Shown here piece by piece: positions 17,145 to 25,633 of a stretch of 64,000 bases of DNA (its first letter is position 1; every line of letters begins with the position of its first letter). The notes beneath the pieces were generated by a model. That model was given only the letters and a program-made list of their open reading frames with translations, made no database searches and had not been told where the DNA came from. The stretch comes from Pseudomonas sp. Q2-TVG4-2. Its GTDB lineage: Bacteria; Pseudomonadota; Gammaproteobacteria; Pseudomonadales; Pseudomonadaceae. The translations under genes and the position numbers were made by a program. The stretch lies in assembly GCF_013620795.1 (NCBI RefSeq), contig NZ_LGLW01000008.1, positions 62,001-126,000 on the forward strand, read 5' to 3'.

Positions 17145-19391
17145 CTAAAGGGTGCAGTCGACGGTGTAGCGCGCGCCGTCGGGGTGTTCCTCCCGCTGAA
17201 GCCCATGCACGTCGGCATCGAACCCGGGGAAGCGTGCTGCGAAACGTTGCGCGAAGTCCAGGTAGTCGAGTATCGAGCGTGTCTCCGCAGTGAATCGCTC
17301 TCCCGGCATGATCAGCGGAATTCCAGGTGGATAAGGCACCAACATCACAGCGGCGATGCGACCTTCGAGCGCTTCGATGGGTACCGCTTCGACCTCCCCT
17401 CGGACCAGCTTGTCGTAGGCGTCGGCGGGCTTCATCGCCAGTGCCGGCAATGCCGTATACATCCGCCGCATGGCTTTTGCGGTGGCGTTCTCGCGATAGC
17501 AGTCATGCAACGAATCGCACAGGTCCCGCAGGCCCATTCCGGCGTACTGGCTACCACCCGCCTGCACGACCGTCGGCACCGCGTCGCATAACGGCACGTT
17601 ATTGTCATAGTGCCGCTTGAACTCCAGCAACTCGGTCAGCAACGTGCTCCACTTGCCCTTAGTGATACCCATGGAGAACAGCACCAGGATCGAATAGAGC
17701 CCCGTCTTCTCGACGACCAACCCTCGCTCCCAAAGGAATTTGCTGACCACCGCAGCAGGAATGCCGCGCTCGCCCAACTTGCCACCGGCGGTGAGCCCCG
17801 GCGTGACCAACGTGACCTTGATCGGGTCGAGCAGCACGTAGTCATCGGCGATATCGCCGAAACCATGCCAGTCCGCCTCCGGCTCCAGTAGCCAATCAGC
17901 CGTGACCAGTTCGTCCGCGCCATCCGCCGCGGGCGGCTGCCAGATGCTGAACCACCAATCATCCGCTGCCAGATGCTGCCGAAGATTGGCCAGTGCCCGA
18001 CGAAAGCTCAGTGCCTCATCGAACGTTTCCTGAATCAGCGAACGGCCGGCGGGGCCTTCCATCATCGCCGAGGCCACATCGAGCGAGGCGAGAATTCCAT
18101 ATTGCGGGGACGTCGAGATATGCATCATGAAAGCTTCATTGAAGCGATCCCGATCCAGCTGTCGCTGCTCACTGTCGAGCACATGGATCATCGAGGCCTG
18201 ACTGAACGCCGCCAGCACCTTGTGTGTCGAGTGAGTGGTGAACACCAGAGGCCCCTGCTCGCGCGTATCCATCCCGTACCGGCCGTCATAGAACTCGTGA
18301 AAGGCGGCGTAGGCGTACCAGGCTTCGTCGAAATGCAACACATCGACGCTGTTACCTAGGGTTCGCTTGATCAGGTTGGCGTTGTAACAGAGCCCGTCGT
18401 AGGTGGAATTGGTCACCACTGCCAGCTTCACTCTGGATGTTCGCCCGCGGGCCAGCGGATTGGCATCGATCTTGGCCTGGATAGATTCCGGTGAGAACTC
18501 CTCGAGCGGAATGGGACCGATGATGCCGAGTTCGTTACGTGACGGGGTCAGGTAGAGCGGAATCGCACCCGTCATGATGATCGAGTGCAATATCGACTTG
18601 TGGCAGTTGCGATCCACCAGCACTAGGTCGTCCCTTGCCACCATCGAATGCCAGACGATCTTGTTCGCTGTCGAGGTGCCATTGATTACAAAGAAAGTGT
18701 GATCCGCACCGAAATTGCGTGCCGCGCGGGCCTCGGCCGCCGCCAAAGGCCCAGTGTGATCGAGGAGCGAGCCGAGCTCCGGTACCGACACCGACAAATC
18801 GGAACGCAGCGTGTTTTCACCGAAGAACTGATGAAAAGCCTGCCCGACCGGACTTTTGCGAAACGCCACACCGCCGCCATGGCCCGGCGTGTGCCAGGAA
18901 TAGTTGGAGTCGCCGGTATGCTGGACCAGCGCGCGGAAAAAGGGCGGCAGCAGGCCATCGAGGTAGGCACGCGCGGCCCGTGCCACCTGCCGTGCCAGAA
19001 ACGGGACAGTGTCTTCGAAAAGATAGAGCAGCCCGCGAAGCTCATTCAGGTCAGCCATCGCTTCGGCTGGGGCATTCTCGATGGTGATCTGTTCCCCGAG
19101 CGCAAAGATCGGCAGCTGCGGTGCACGGCGCCGTGCGACGCGGATCAATCCCACCACATCCTGCAGCAACCGCTGATTCTCGCCCGCGCCTTCGGCAGCC
19201 ACCAGAACGCAGGCTAGCCCGTGGTGCGTGGATGCAACGATGCGACCTTCAGCAGCACTTCCCGTAGGGAGGATATGAAAACCGTCCCGTTCAAGCTCGG
19301 CTGCAATTTCGCGTACCCGCTCGCCGGCGACGGTATCCGCCTTGATGTCGCGGTGAACGATAAGGATGGGAAACTTAAGGTCTTTATACAT
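17145..19391 (-). CDS. ldcA: Lysine decarboxylase LdcA
   Basis: This 748-residue fold-I PLP decarboxylase has an N-terminal receiver-like wing domain (ILIVHRDIKADTVAGERVREIAAEL). The PLP lysine motif FTTHSTHKVLAAFSQASMIHV is near residue 370, with HFDEAWYAY upstream and NYSWHTPGHGGG near residue 155. It closely matches P. aeruginosa LdcA (PA1818), which converts L-lysine to cadaverine in lysine catabolism and responds to arginine. ATG 19391 follows AGGAAG; a longer in-frame start adds unrelated residues. It is a single gene between dnaQ and the crotonase gene. Substrate choice between lysine and arginine follows from overall similarity rather than a visible residue. Confidence 0.9.
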   Translation of the reverse strand: MYKDLKFPILIVHRDIKADTVAGERVREIAAELERDGFHILPTGSAAEGRIVASTHHGLACVLVAAEGAGENQRLLQDVVGLIRVARRRAPQLPIFALGEQITIENAPAEAMADLNELRGLLYLFEDTVPFLARQVARAARAYLDGLLPPFFRALVQHTGDSNYSWHTPGHGGGVAFRKSPVGQAFHQFFGENTLRSDLSVSVPELGSLLDHTGPLAAAEARAARNFGADHTFFVINGTSTANKIVWHSMVARDDLVLVDRNCHKSILHSIIMTGAIPLYLTPSRNELGIIGPIPLEEFSPESIQAKIDANPLARGRTSRVKLAVVTNSTYDGLCYNANLIKRTLGNSVDVLHFDEAWYAYAAFHEFYDGRYGMDTREQGPLVFTTHSTHKVLAAFSQASMIHVLDSEQRQLDRDRFNEAFMMHISTSPQYGILASLDVASAMMEGPAGRSLIQETFDEALSFRRALANLRQHLAADDWWFSIWQPPAADGADELVTADWLLEPEADWHGFGDIADDYVLLDPIKVTLVTPGLTAGGKLGERGIPAAVVSKFLWERGLVVEKTGLYSILVLFSMGITKGKWSTLLTELLEFKRHYDNNVPLCDAVPTVVQAGGSQYAGMGLRDLCDSLHDCYRENATAKAMRRMYTALPALAMKPADAYDKLVRGEVEAVPIEALEGRIAAVMLVPYPPGIPLIMPGERFTAETRSILDYLDFAQRFAARFPGFDADVHGLQREEHPDGARYTVDCTL

Positions 19392-19503
19392 GGGTGCTTC
19401 CTGAAGGCGCTCCCCTCCAGCGTAGAAGCTTCGCACCCAAGCACCAAGCGTGAAATGCGATTGCGCCGCGCTGGCGCGGTACAGAGCGCTTCAGAGGCAA
19501 GGC

Positions 19504-20265
19504 TCAAGCCGGCAGGACTTCAGCCTCCAGTTCAGCGGGCTGCTCGAGCTGAACCCATAGCGGCGCGGCGCCAGCTGCCTTTTCGATGGCCTGCATGCGT
19601 GCCGCATGTGCAGCGGTTTCTTCGCCGTTGGCGCGAATCACCAGCGTGCTGGGCCGATCAGCCGGCAACCGGCGGATCGGTGTTGCCTGTTGACGGCCAC
19701 CGTTTTCAGAGTCGGCGCCATCACCCGCCAGAGACAGGTTGGTCTGCCCGCCGGTCATCGTCAGGTAGACGTCCGCGAGAATCTCGGCGTCGAGCAGAGC
19801 CCCGTGCAGGTCGCGGCCCGAGTTATCCACGCCGTAGCGCTTGCATAGCGCATCGAGGCTGTTGCGCTGTCCCGGATGACGTTCGCGGGCCATCAGCAGC
19901 GTATCGAGAATGCCGCAGTGATCGCTCAGCTCTGTACGATCCTGCTGCCCGAGCAGGGCGAACTCGTTGTTGATGAAGCCGACGTCGAACGCGGCATTGT
20001 GAATGATCAGCTGCGCGCCCTTGATAAACTCGAAGAACTCATCAGCGACATCGCGAAACCGAGGCTTGTCGATCAGGAACTCGTTGGTGATCCCGTGAAC
20101 GGCGATGGCGCCTTCATCTACTTCACGGTCCGGCTGCAAATACACGTGATAATGCCGGCCCGTAAGACGTCGGCCGATGACTTCGACACAGCCGATCTCG
20201 ATGATCCGGTGGCCATCGGTCACCGGCATGCCAGTGGTTTCGGTATCCAGCACTACGCTACGCAT
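19504..20265 (-). CDS. dnaQ: DNA polymerase III epsilon subunit (3'-5' exonuclease)
   Basis: This 253-residue proofreading exonuclease has the Exo I motif VLDTETTGM at residues 5-13, Exo II HNAAFDVGFINNEF and Exo IIIe LHGALLDAEILADVY. A Q/A-rich tail carries the polymerase-binding segment. ATG 20265 is the only reasonable start, 11 bp after the rnhA stop; an upstream in-frame extension falls inside rnhA. It proofreads replication as part of the polymerase III core. The rnhA-dnaQ order on one strand is typical of pseudomonads. Confidence 0.94.
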   Translation of the reverse strand: MRSVVLDTETTGMPVTDGHRIIEIGCVEVIGRRLTGRHYHVYLQPDREVDEGAIAVHGITNEFLIDKPRFRDVADEFFEFIKGAQLIIHNAAFDVGFINNEFALLGQQDRTELSDHCGILDTLLMARERHPGQRNSLDALCKRYGVDNSGRDLHGALLDAEILADVYLTMTGGQTNLSLAGDGADSENGGRQQATPIRRLPADRPSTLVIRANGEETAAHAARMQAIEKAAGAAPLWVQLEQPAELEAEVLPA

Positions 20266-20276
20266 ATTCAATCCAC

Positions 20277-20729
20277 TCAAGCGGTTTGTCGTTTGGCCTG
20301 TACTACGCCGCGATTGGCCAGGATATCGGCGCGCTCGTTGCCCGGGTGGCCCGTATGTCCGCGCACCCACTCCCAGCTCACCTGGTGGCGATTGACCTGC
20401 TCATCTAATTGACGCCACAGATCGGCATTCTTTACCGGCTGCTTGGCAGCTGTCTTCCAGCCACGCTTCTTCCAATTAGGCATCCAGTCATTGATGCCCT
20501 GCATCACATACTGGGAGTCGGTTACCAGCTTTACCTGGCAGGATCTCTTTAGCTCTTCCAGCGCGCGGATCGCCGCCATTAGCTCCATACGGTTATTGGT
20601 GGTTTCCGCTTCGCCGCCCCAGAGCTCGCGCTCCACGCCCTTGTAGATAAGCAGCGCGCCCCAGCCACCAGGGCCTGGATTGCCCTTGCAGGCGCCATCC
20701 GTATATATCTCGACCGTTTCATCGCTCAT
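20277..20729 (-). CDS. rnhA: Ribonuclease HI
   Basis: This 150-residue protein has the RNase H catalytic carboxylates in place: [18 protein letters not shown] (Asp10 region), [14 protein letters not shown] (Glu48 region), [11 protein letters not shown] (Asp70 region) and [12 protein letters not shown] (Asp134 region). It removes RNA from RNA-DNA hybrids. It lies 17 bp downstream of the methyltransferase gene and 11 bp upstream of dnaQ, so all three are probably one unit. Confidence 0.95.
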   Translation of the reverse strand: MSDETVEIYTDGACKGNPGPGGWGALLIYKGVERELWGGEAETTNNRMELMAAIRALEELKRSCQVKLVTDSQYVMQGINDWMPNWKKRGWKTAAKQPVKNADLWRQLDEQVNRHQVSWEWVRGHTGHPGNERADILANRGVVQAKRQTA

Positions 20730-20746
20730 GAAGAATTATCTGCTCA

Positions 20747-21502
20747 TTACTGTTCGGCATCGCGGCGGCTAACCTTCGCCACTGGCAGTGGCAGTAGCTG
20801 GCCCATACGCTCCCGACGGCTCTGGCGCAGAGGGCGCAGACCCACCATCAGCTTTCGCGCCACAAGCAGATAGAAACCGCCAGTAGGCAGCTGCAATCGC
20901 TGGCCAGCGATCTCCAGCCCGGATAATCGCGCCTGCCACTGCCCCGAAGAAAGCGGCGGACAATAGCACCCGAACCGACGTTTCTCCAGCGCGAATCCGA
21001 GCAGATTGAGCCAGTCGCCGACACGTGTGGGACGGATGCATCGCGCATGGCGAAAAGCCTTGCGCGATAGCAAACGCGTCGCACCCCAGGCACTCCAAGG
21101 GTTGACGCCGATTATCAGCAAGTGCCCACCCGGCCTGACGCTGCGCGCTGCCTCGCGCAGCAGGGCGTGCGGTGACAGACTGAAGTCGAGGCCGTGCTGA
21201 ACCACTACGACATCGGCGGCATGTTCGCCGATAGGCCAATTCTGCTCTTCGCAAACGATCTCGACGCCCTCAAACGGCGGCCCCAATCGGACGCTGCGTT
21301 TGATCTTCTGCGGCTCGATCGTTGTATTGGCGAAGGGCCCGTAGTGCACCAGATAACTACCGAAACAACGAGATAGTTCCTGACCGATTACACGCTGCTC
21401 TTGATCGAGCAGCTGTCGGCCGGTTGGGCTGTCGAACCAGGCACTGGCCTCGTGCATCAGCGACAGCCAACGCTCATCCGATTTGGTACAAGACTCACTC
21501 AT
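20747..21502 (-). CDS. SAM-dependent methyltransferase-like protein
   Basis: This 251-residue protein has a class I methyltransferase-like core. VVVVQHGLDFSLSPHALLREAARSVRPGGHLLIIGVNPWSAWG corresponds to strands 4 and 5. The usual glycine-rich SAM motif I is not clear, because the preceding region (FGSYLVHYGPFANT) lacks GxGxG. It may therefore be a degenerate member. It heads the rnhA-dnaQ unit and is divergent from gloB, as in P. aeruginosa PA1814 (from memory). The substrate is unknown. Confidence 0.78.
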   Translation of the reverse strand: MSESCTKSDERWLSLMHEASAWFDSPTGRQLLDQEQRVIGQELSRCFGSYLVHYGPFANTTIEPQKIKRSVRLGPPFEGVEIVCEEQNWPIGEHAADVVVVQHGLDFSLSPHALLREAARSVRPGGHLLIIGVNPWSAWGATRLLSRKAFRHARCIRPTRVGDWLNLLGFALEKRRFGCYCPPLSSGQWQARLSGLEIAGQRLQLPTGGFYLLVARKLMVGLRPLRQSRRERMGQLLPLPVAKVSRRDAEQ

Positions 21503-21614
21503 GGCTAGCCTCCGCTCATCGGTTTGGCCGATCCGATTGGAGCTACCGGTCGGTTCAAGTTTCCAATTCGGCTGTTAGGATGCGCTTTTGCTAATCACTT
21601 GGCGACCGGTACAT

Positions 21615-22394
21615 ATGTTGAAGATAGAAGCTCTGCCCGCCTTTACCGACAACTACATATGGCTCCTTCAGGATTCACAGCGCCGCCTCTGCGCGGCGGT
21701 GGACCCAGGCGACGCAGCTCCGGTCCAGGCATGGCTGGATGCCCATCCCGACTGGCACCTGACCGATATCCTGGTAACGCACCACCACCACGACCACGTT
21801 GGCGGAGTGCAGCAGCTCAAGGCCAAACACGGCGCAAAGGTCTATGGCCCGGCTACAGAAAACATTCCTGCCAGGGACGATGCCCTGATCGACGGGCAGC
21901 GTATTCGTGTGCTCGAGCATGAGCTGGAAGTGATCGAGGTGCCTGGGCATACCAGCGGGCACATCGCTTACTTCCATGATGATGCTCAAGAGCCCTGGCT
22001 ACTGAGTGGCGACACCCTGTTCGCGGCGGGCTGCGGACGCTTGTTCGAGGGCACCGCGAGCCAGATGTTCACCTCATTGCAGCGGCTGGCGGCTTTGCCC
22101 GCGAAAACTCAAGTTTACTGCACCCATGAATACACCCTGAGCAATCTGCGTTTCGCCCAGGCGGTTGAACCAGGCAACGCGGATATCGCAGGACGCCTGG
22201 AACAGGTCATCCGTTTGCGAGAAGCGAAACGCATAACCTTGCCCTCTGATCTGCGCGCCGAGCATGCTACCAACCCCTTCCTTCGCAGCGCCGAACCTGG
22301 CGTAGCAGCAGCGGCTAGCCAACATGCAGGTCGTACACTTGCTACACCAGAGAGCGTGTTCGCGGCACTACGCGCCTGGAAAGATACGTTCTGA
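21615..22394 (+). CDS. gloB: Hydroxyacylglutathione hydrolase (glyoxalase II)
   Basis: This 259-residue metallo-beta-lactamase-fold hydrolase contains [10 protein letters not shown] at residues 55-64 (binuclear metal site), [27 protein letters not shown] and [13 protein letters not shown]. The C-terminal glutathione-binding domain ends NPFLR...[12 protein letters not shown]. It hydrolyses S-D-lactoylglutathione to D-lactate in methylglyoxal detoxification. ATG 21615 gives the family N-terminus [15 protein letters not shown]. It is divergent from the methyltransferase gene and followed by mltD. Confidence 0.94.
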   Translation: MLKIEALPAFTDNYIWLLQDSQRRLCAAVDPGDAAPVQAWLDAHPDWHLTDILVTHHHHDHVGGVQQLKAKHGAKVYGPATENIPARDDALIDGQRIRVLEHELEVIEVPGHTSGHIAYFHDDAQEPWLLSGDTLFAAGCGRLFEGTASQMFTSLQRLAALPAKTQVYCTHEYTLSNLRFAQAVEPGNADIAGRLEQVIRLREAKRITLPSDLRAEHATNPFLRSAEPGVAAAASQHAGRTLATPESVFAALRAWKDTF

Positions 22395-22495
22395 AAGGAA
22401 GGTCGACCAGTCCCCAAAAACGAGGCGTTGGGTTGACCCACCAGAACGGCGTTCCTACACTCCCCCGAATTTGCGCCAAGGGAAGCCTGTAGCCA

Positions 22496-24046
22496 ATGCC
22501 GTCTGACTTTTCGAATAGCCCTCGTCCGGACGCCTTGGCAGCCTCCGGCCGGGCCCTGGCGCTAGCAGTTTGTCTCGCTATCACCGGTTGCCAGAGCACC
22601 GCTTCGCGCGCACCGACCGGCAGCGATACCCAGGTGCGCGCCGCGCCGCTGGTTCAGGAGACCTTCTGGCTCACGGAAAAGAAGCCGACGCCTGCGACCC
22701 ATTCGGACATCTGGGATCGCATCAGGCACGGCTTCAAGCTGAAGGACCACCTGGACAGCAATCCTCGTATACAGCAACAGCGCCTGCTTTTCTCCAGCCG
22801 GCCGAACTCCATCGAGATGGCCAGCGAGCGAGGCAGCCCTTACATCCACTACATTGTCGAGCAGCTGGAAGAGCGCGATATGCCGCTCGAGCTGGCACTG
22901 CTGCCCATAATCGAAAGCGCTTATAACCCCTTCGCCTATTCTCCCGCCCAGGCTATGGGACTCTGGCAATTCATCCCCTCGACCGGCCGTCACTTCAATC
23001 TGCAACAGACCAGCTGGTATGACGGCAGGCGCGACATCACCGCGTCCACCACCGCGGCGCTGCGCTACCTGACTTACCTGCATGGCCTGTTCAATGACGA
23101 CTGGCTGCTGGCTTTGGCAGCCTATAACGCCGGCGAAGGCACCGTCAGCCGTGCCATCGAGCGCAATCAGAAGCTTGGCTTGCCCACCGATTACTGGAAT
23201 CTGCCCCTTCCCCGCGAGACACGCGACTACGTACCCAAGCTGTTGGCACTCTCGCAGATGGTGCAGAGCCCCGAGGCGTATGGCCTCGATTTGACCCCGA
23301 TTGCTAACGAGCCCTACTTCGAAGTGGTAGCGCTGAAGCAGCGCATGGATCTCGCCAGGGTCGCCGAAATGGTGGACCTTGAAGAAGACGAGATCTACCA
23401 GCTGAACCCGGCGTTTACCCACCGCATCACGCTGGATGGCCCCCAGCATTTGCTGGTCCCGAGCGCCAAGGCCGAAATGTTCGCGGCCAACCTGGCGCTG
23501 ATGAAGCCGCAGGATCTAGTCGACTGGCAGCAGTATAAGGTGCGCCCTGGAGACACGCTCGGTGCGATCGCCAACAGGCATCGTCTTTCGGTCAACGTCA
23601 TTCGTGATATCAACCGGCTTCGCAGCGATCGCCTGCAGATCGGCCAAGTGCTGAGCATTCCTCAACCGACCGAAACAGGACAATCGCGCGAGCTCTTGCA
23701 TGCCGTTGCACGAAGCCAGCCGGCACCGCGCAGTTATCGGGTCCGCAAGGGCGACAATCTCTGGGAAATCGCCAAAACGCAGAAAGTTTCGGTACGTGAC
23801 CTACAGCGCTGGAACAACCTATCGGGCAGCAATATCAAGGTAGGCCAAGCATTGTTTCTGCAAGCGGCCGGAAGCGATAAGCGAGCCAAGCCCGCACCGA
23901 CCTATTACAAGGTCAAGAAAGGCGATTCGCTTTATGAAATCGCCAAACGCTTCAATGTACGGATCAATAACCTGAAGACCTGGAATCCCAGGGATAGCGT
24001 GATGCTCAAGCCAGGCCAGACCCTTACTCTGTATCTCCCGCACTAA
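22496..24046 (+). CDS. mltD: Lipoprotein lytic transglycosylase MltD with three LysM domains
   Basis: This 516-residue protein has a lipoprotein signal ending at a lipobox (AITGC, Cys about residue 31), so it should be outer-membrane anchored. The transglycosylase domain carries the catalytic Glu in LLPIIESAYNPFAYSPAQAMGLWQFIPSTGR and AYNAGEGTV downstream. Three C-terminal LysM repeats follow, beginning YKVRPGDTLGAIA, YRVRKGDNLWEIA and YKVKKGDSLYEIA. It cleaves peptidoglycan glycan strands to 1,6-anhydro products. It lies about 100 bp behind gloB, as in P. aeruginosa. Confidence 0.93.
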   Translation: MPSDFSNSPRPDALAASGRALALAVCLAITGCQSTASRAPTGSDTQVRAAPLVQETFWLTEKKPTPATHSDIWDRIRHGFKLKDHLDSNPRIQQQRLLFSSRPNSIEMASERGSPYIHYIVEQLEERDMPLELALLPIIESAYNPFAYSPAQAMGLWQFIPSTGRHFNLQQTSWYDGRRDITASTTAALRYLTYLHGLFNDDWLLALAAYNAGEGTVSRAIERNQKLGLPTDYWNLPLPRETRDYVPKLLALSQMVQSPEAYGLDLTPIANEPYFEVVALKQRMDLARVAEMVDLEEDEIYQLNPAFTHRITLDGPQHLLVPSAKAEMFAANLALMKPQDLVDWQQYKVRPGDTLGAIANRHRLSVNVIRDINRLRSDRLQIGQVLSIPQPTETGQSRELLHAVARSQPAPRSYRVRKGDNLWEIAKTQKVSVRDLQRWNNLSGSNIKVGQALFLQAAGSDKRAKPAPTYYKVKKGDSLYEIAKRFNVRINNLKTWNPRDSVMLKPGQTLTLYLPH

Positions 24047-24054
24047 GCCCAGCA

Positions 24055-24082
24055 AGCAGGCGCGCCTTCAACCGCGCCTGCT
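24055..24082. terminator. Hairpin between convergent mltD and HDOD gene
   Basis: AGCAGGCGCG-CCTTCAAC-CGCGCCTGCT, a ten-base-pair perfect inverted repeat. It overlaps the last codons of the HDOD gene. No T-run follows, so it is a probable but unproven bidirectional terminator. Confidence 0.45.
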
Positions 24083-25528
24083 CAACGCTTCGAGACAACG
24101 TCCGGCCAGCTGCGTGAAGCGCTGGAAAGCGACAAACTGCTCATGCTTCAGCGCACGCCCCGATATCCGGTTGTCCGCGTAGAGCACACCGATCTCACGC
24201 GGGCCTGCCATCAGCGGCCCGATTAAGAACATCCCCTTACCCAAATGCTGACGAAGCGGTAACGTCACCAGCTCGTCGAGGTTATAGCTTGCCGGCACGC
24301 CCATCCACAGTGGCTGGCGCTGACGAAGCACATAGCTAAAAATGTGTGCTTGACCCGACGGATCAGCAGGCAGGACGAATGTTTCCAGCCAGGGCTGAGT
24401 CTGCTCCCCCGCGACCCGTTTGGCGCGAAACGTCGCCTGCTTATCGGCGAGAACCGTCAGCATCACGCGCTCCAACCCTGCACCTTCGTGCAACCCTTTG
24501 AGCAAGGCATCAAGAATCAGCCCGACGTCGCCGCGACTGGAGGCCATCATCCCTAGATCCTGCATGGCCTGCTGCATCAGCAGCAGATTCGGCTGCAAGT
24601 GGCTTGCCTTACGCTGCGCCTGCTGCAGCTGCACTTGCTCAGGGTCGGTGGAAGGAATCAGCTTGCAAAGCCGACTGGCGCCGAACGTCGTTGCGACATT
24701 GACCGCCTCATCAGCGCTGGCGAGGATCTGCTGCATCGCATCCGCCTCGGAGATGCCGCTAAATGTGGCCAGTTCCTTGACCAATTCTTCCATCTCCGGA
24801 CAGCCCCACCCATTCAAGGCAGCGGCGCCAATGCGAACACCCAGGCTCACCGAGTGCACAGCGGGGTCGCGCATATTGGCCGAACTGTGGGCGAGACTGG
24901 CGAGCTCACCGATATTCCAGCTCTTGATCAGTCCCAGATTCAGCTGACGGAAACTGGTGCCAAGCACCCTCTCCACAGCCTGATCATGATCCGTATCGGT
25001 GGCTGCCAACGCCTCGCCGAGCTCATCGGCCTGCGCGCCACCGCAGCCCCAGAAAGCAAGCTCGCCGACCTCATGGAGTAGCGCCGCAATGAACACTTCC
25101 TCCTCGTGCTTCGTTAGAACGTAGCCGGCAATATTTCGCGCCTGCACTGCAGCGTGAAACGAACGCGCCAGCAGTTCCTGCAGTTGCTGGCGTGGTGCAC
25201 GATCCAAGAGGCCGTCGATAAGGCTGACGGATAGACTGATCAGACGAACATTATCGAAGCCGATCATAACGATGGCTCGGGAAATAGTTTTGATGGTTTC
25301 CTGCGACGGGTTGTAGTAACTGCTATTGCCGACCCGAAGCACTTTGGAAGTCAGCGCGGCGTCGCGCAGCAACACATCTGCGAGCTGCTGTACGGATGCA
25401 TGCTCCTGCTCCGTGAGTCGTTGCAGGTCCTGCACGACCGCCGCCAATGCCGGTAACTCGGACTGGTTCAAGCGGTCTATCCATGACTGCAAACCATAGC
25501 TAGTTTCACTCAAAATCTGCGACCTCAC
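24068..25528 (-). CDS. HDOD-domain signalling protein
   Basis: This 486-residue protein has an N-terminal HDOD domain (LPALAAVVQDLQRLTEQEHASVQQLADVLLRDAALTSKVLRVGNSSYYNP, then FIAALLHEVGELAFW). A C-terminal GAF-like region (LVTLPLRQHLGKGMFLIGPLMAGPREIGVLYADNR) follows. HDOD proteins are HD-GYP-like but usually lack hydrolase residues and act as regulators in motility, stress or two-component signalling. The start is uncertain: GTG 25528 gives the longest form, but a GTGAGG site favours an internal TTG 15 nt later. It is divergent from nppA1. Confidence 0.85.
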   Translation of the reverse strand: MRSQILSETSYGLQSWIDRLNQSELPALAAVVQDLQRLTEQEHASVQQLADVLLRDAALTSKVLRVGNSSYYNPSQETIKTISRAIVMIGFDNVRLISLSVSLIDGLLDRAPRQQLQELLARSFHAAVQARNIAGYVLTKHEEEVFIAALLHEVGELAFWGCGGAQADELGEALAATDTDHDQAVERVLGTSFRQLNLGLIKSWNIGELASLAHSSANMRDPAVHSVSLGVRIGAAALNGWGCPEMEELVKELATFSGISEADAMQQILASADEAVNVATTFGASRLCKLIPSTDPEQVQLQQAQRKASHLQPNLLLMQQAMQDLGMMASSRGDVGLILDALLKGLHEGAGLERVMLTVLADKQATFRAKRVAGEQTQPWLETFVLPADPSGQAHIFSYVLRQRQPLWMGVPASYNLDELVTLPLRQHLGKGMFLIGPLMAGPREIGVLYADNRISGRALKHEQFVAFQRFTQLAGRCLEALSRRG

Positions 25529-25633
25529 CCAACGATCGGGCGGCTGAAAGGAAAGGCAGTTTGCCCAGATAGTCGGCCTTTTTCCAGCGGATACAAGCTG
25601 TTACTGTACTCCGCCGAAAAGACTGAAAGCGCC

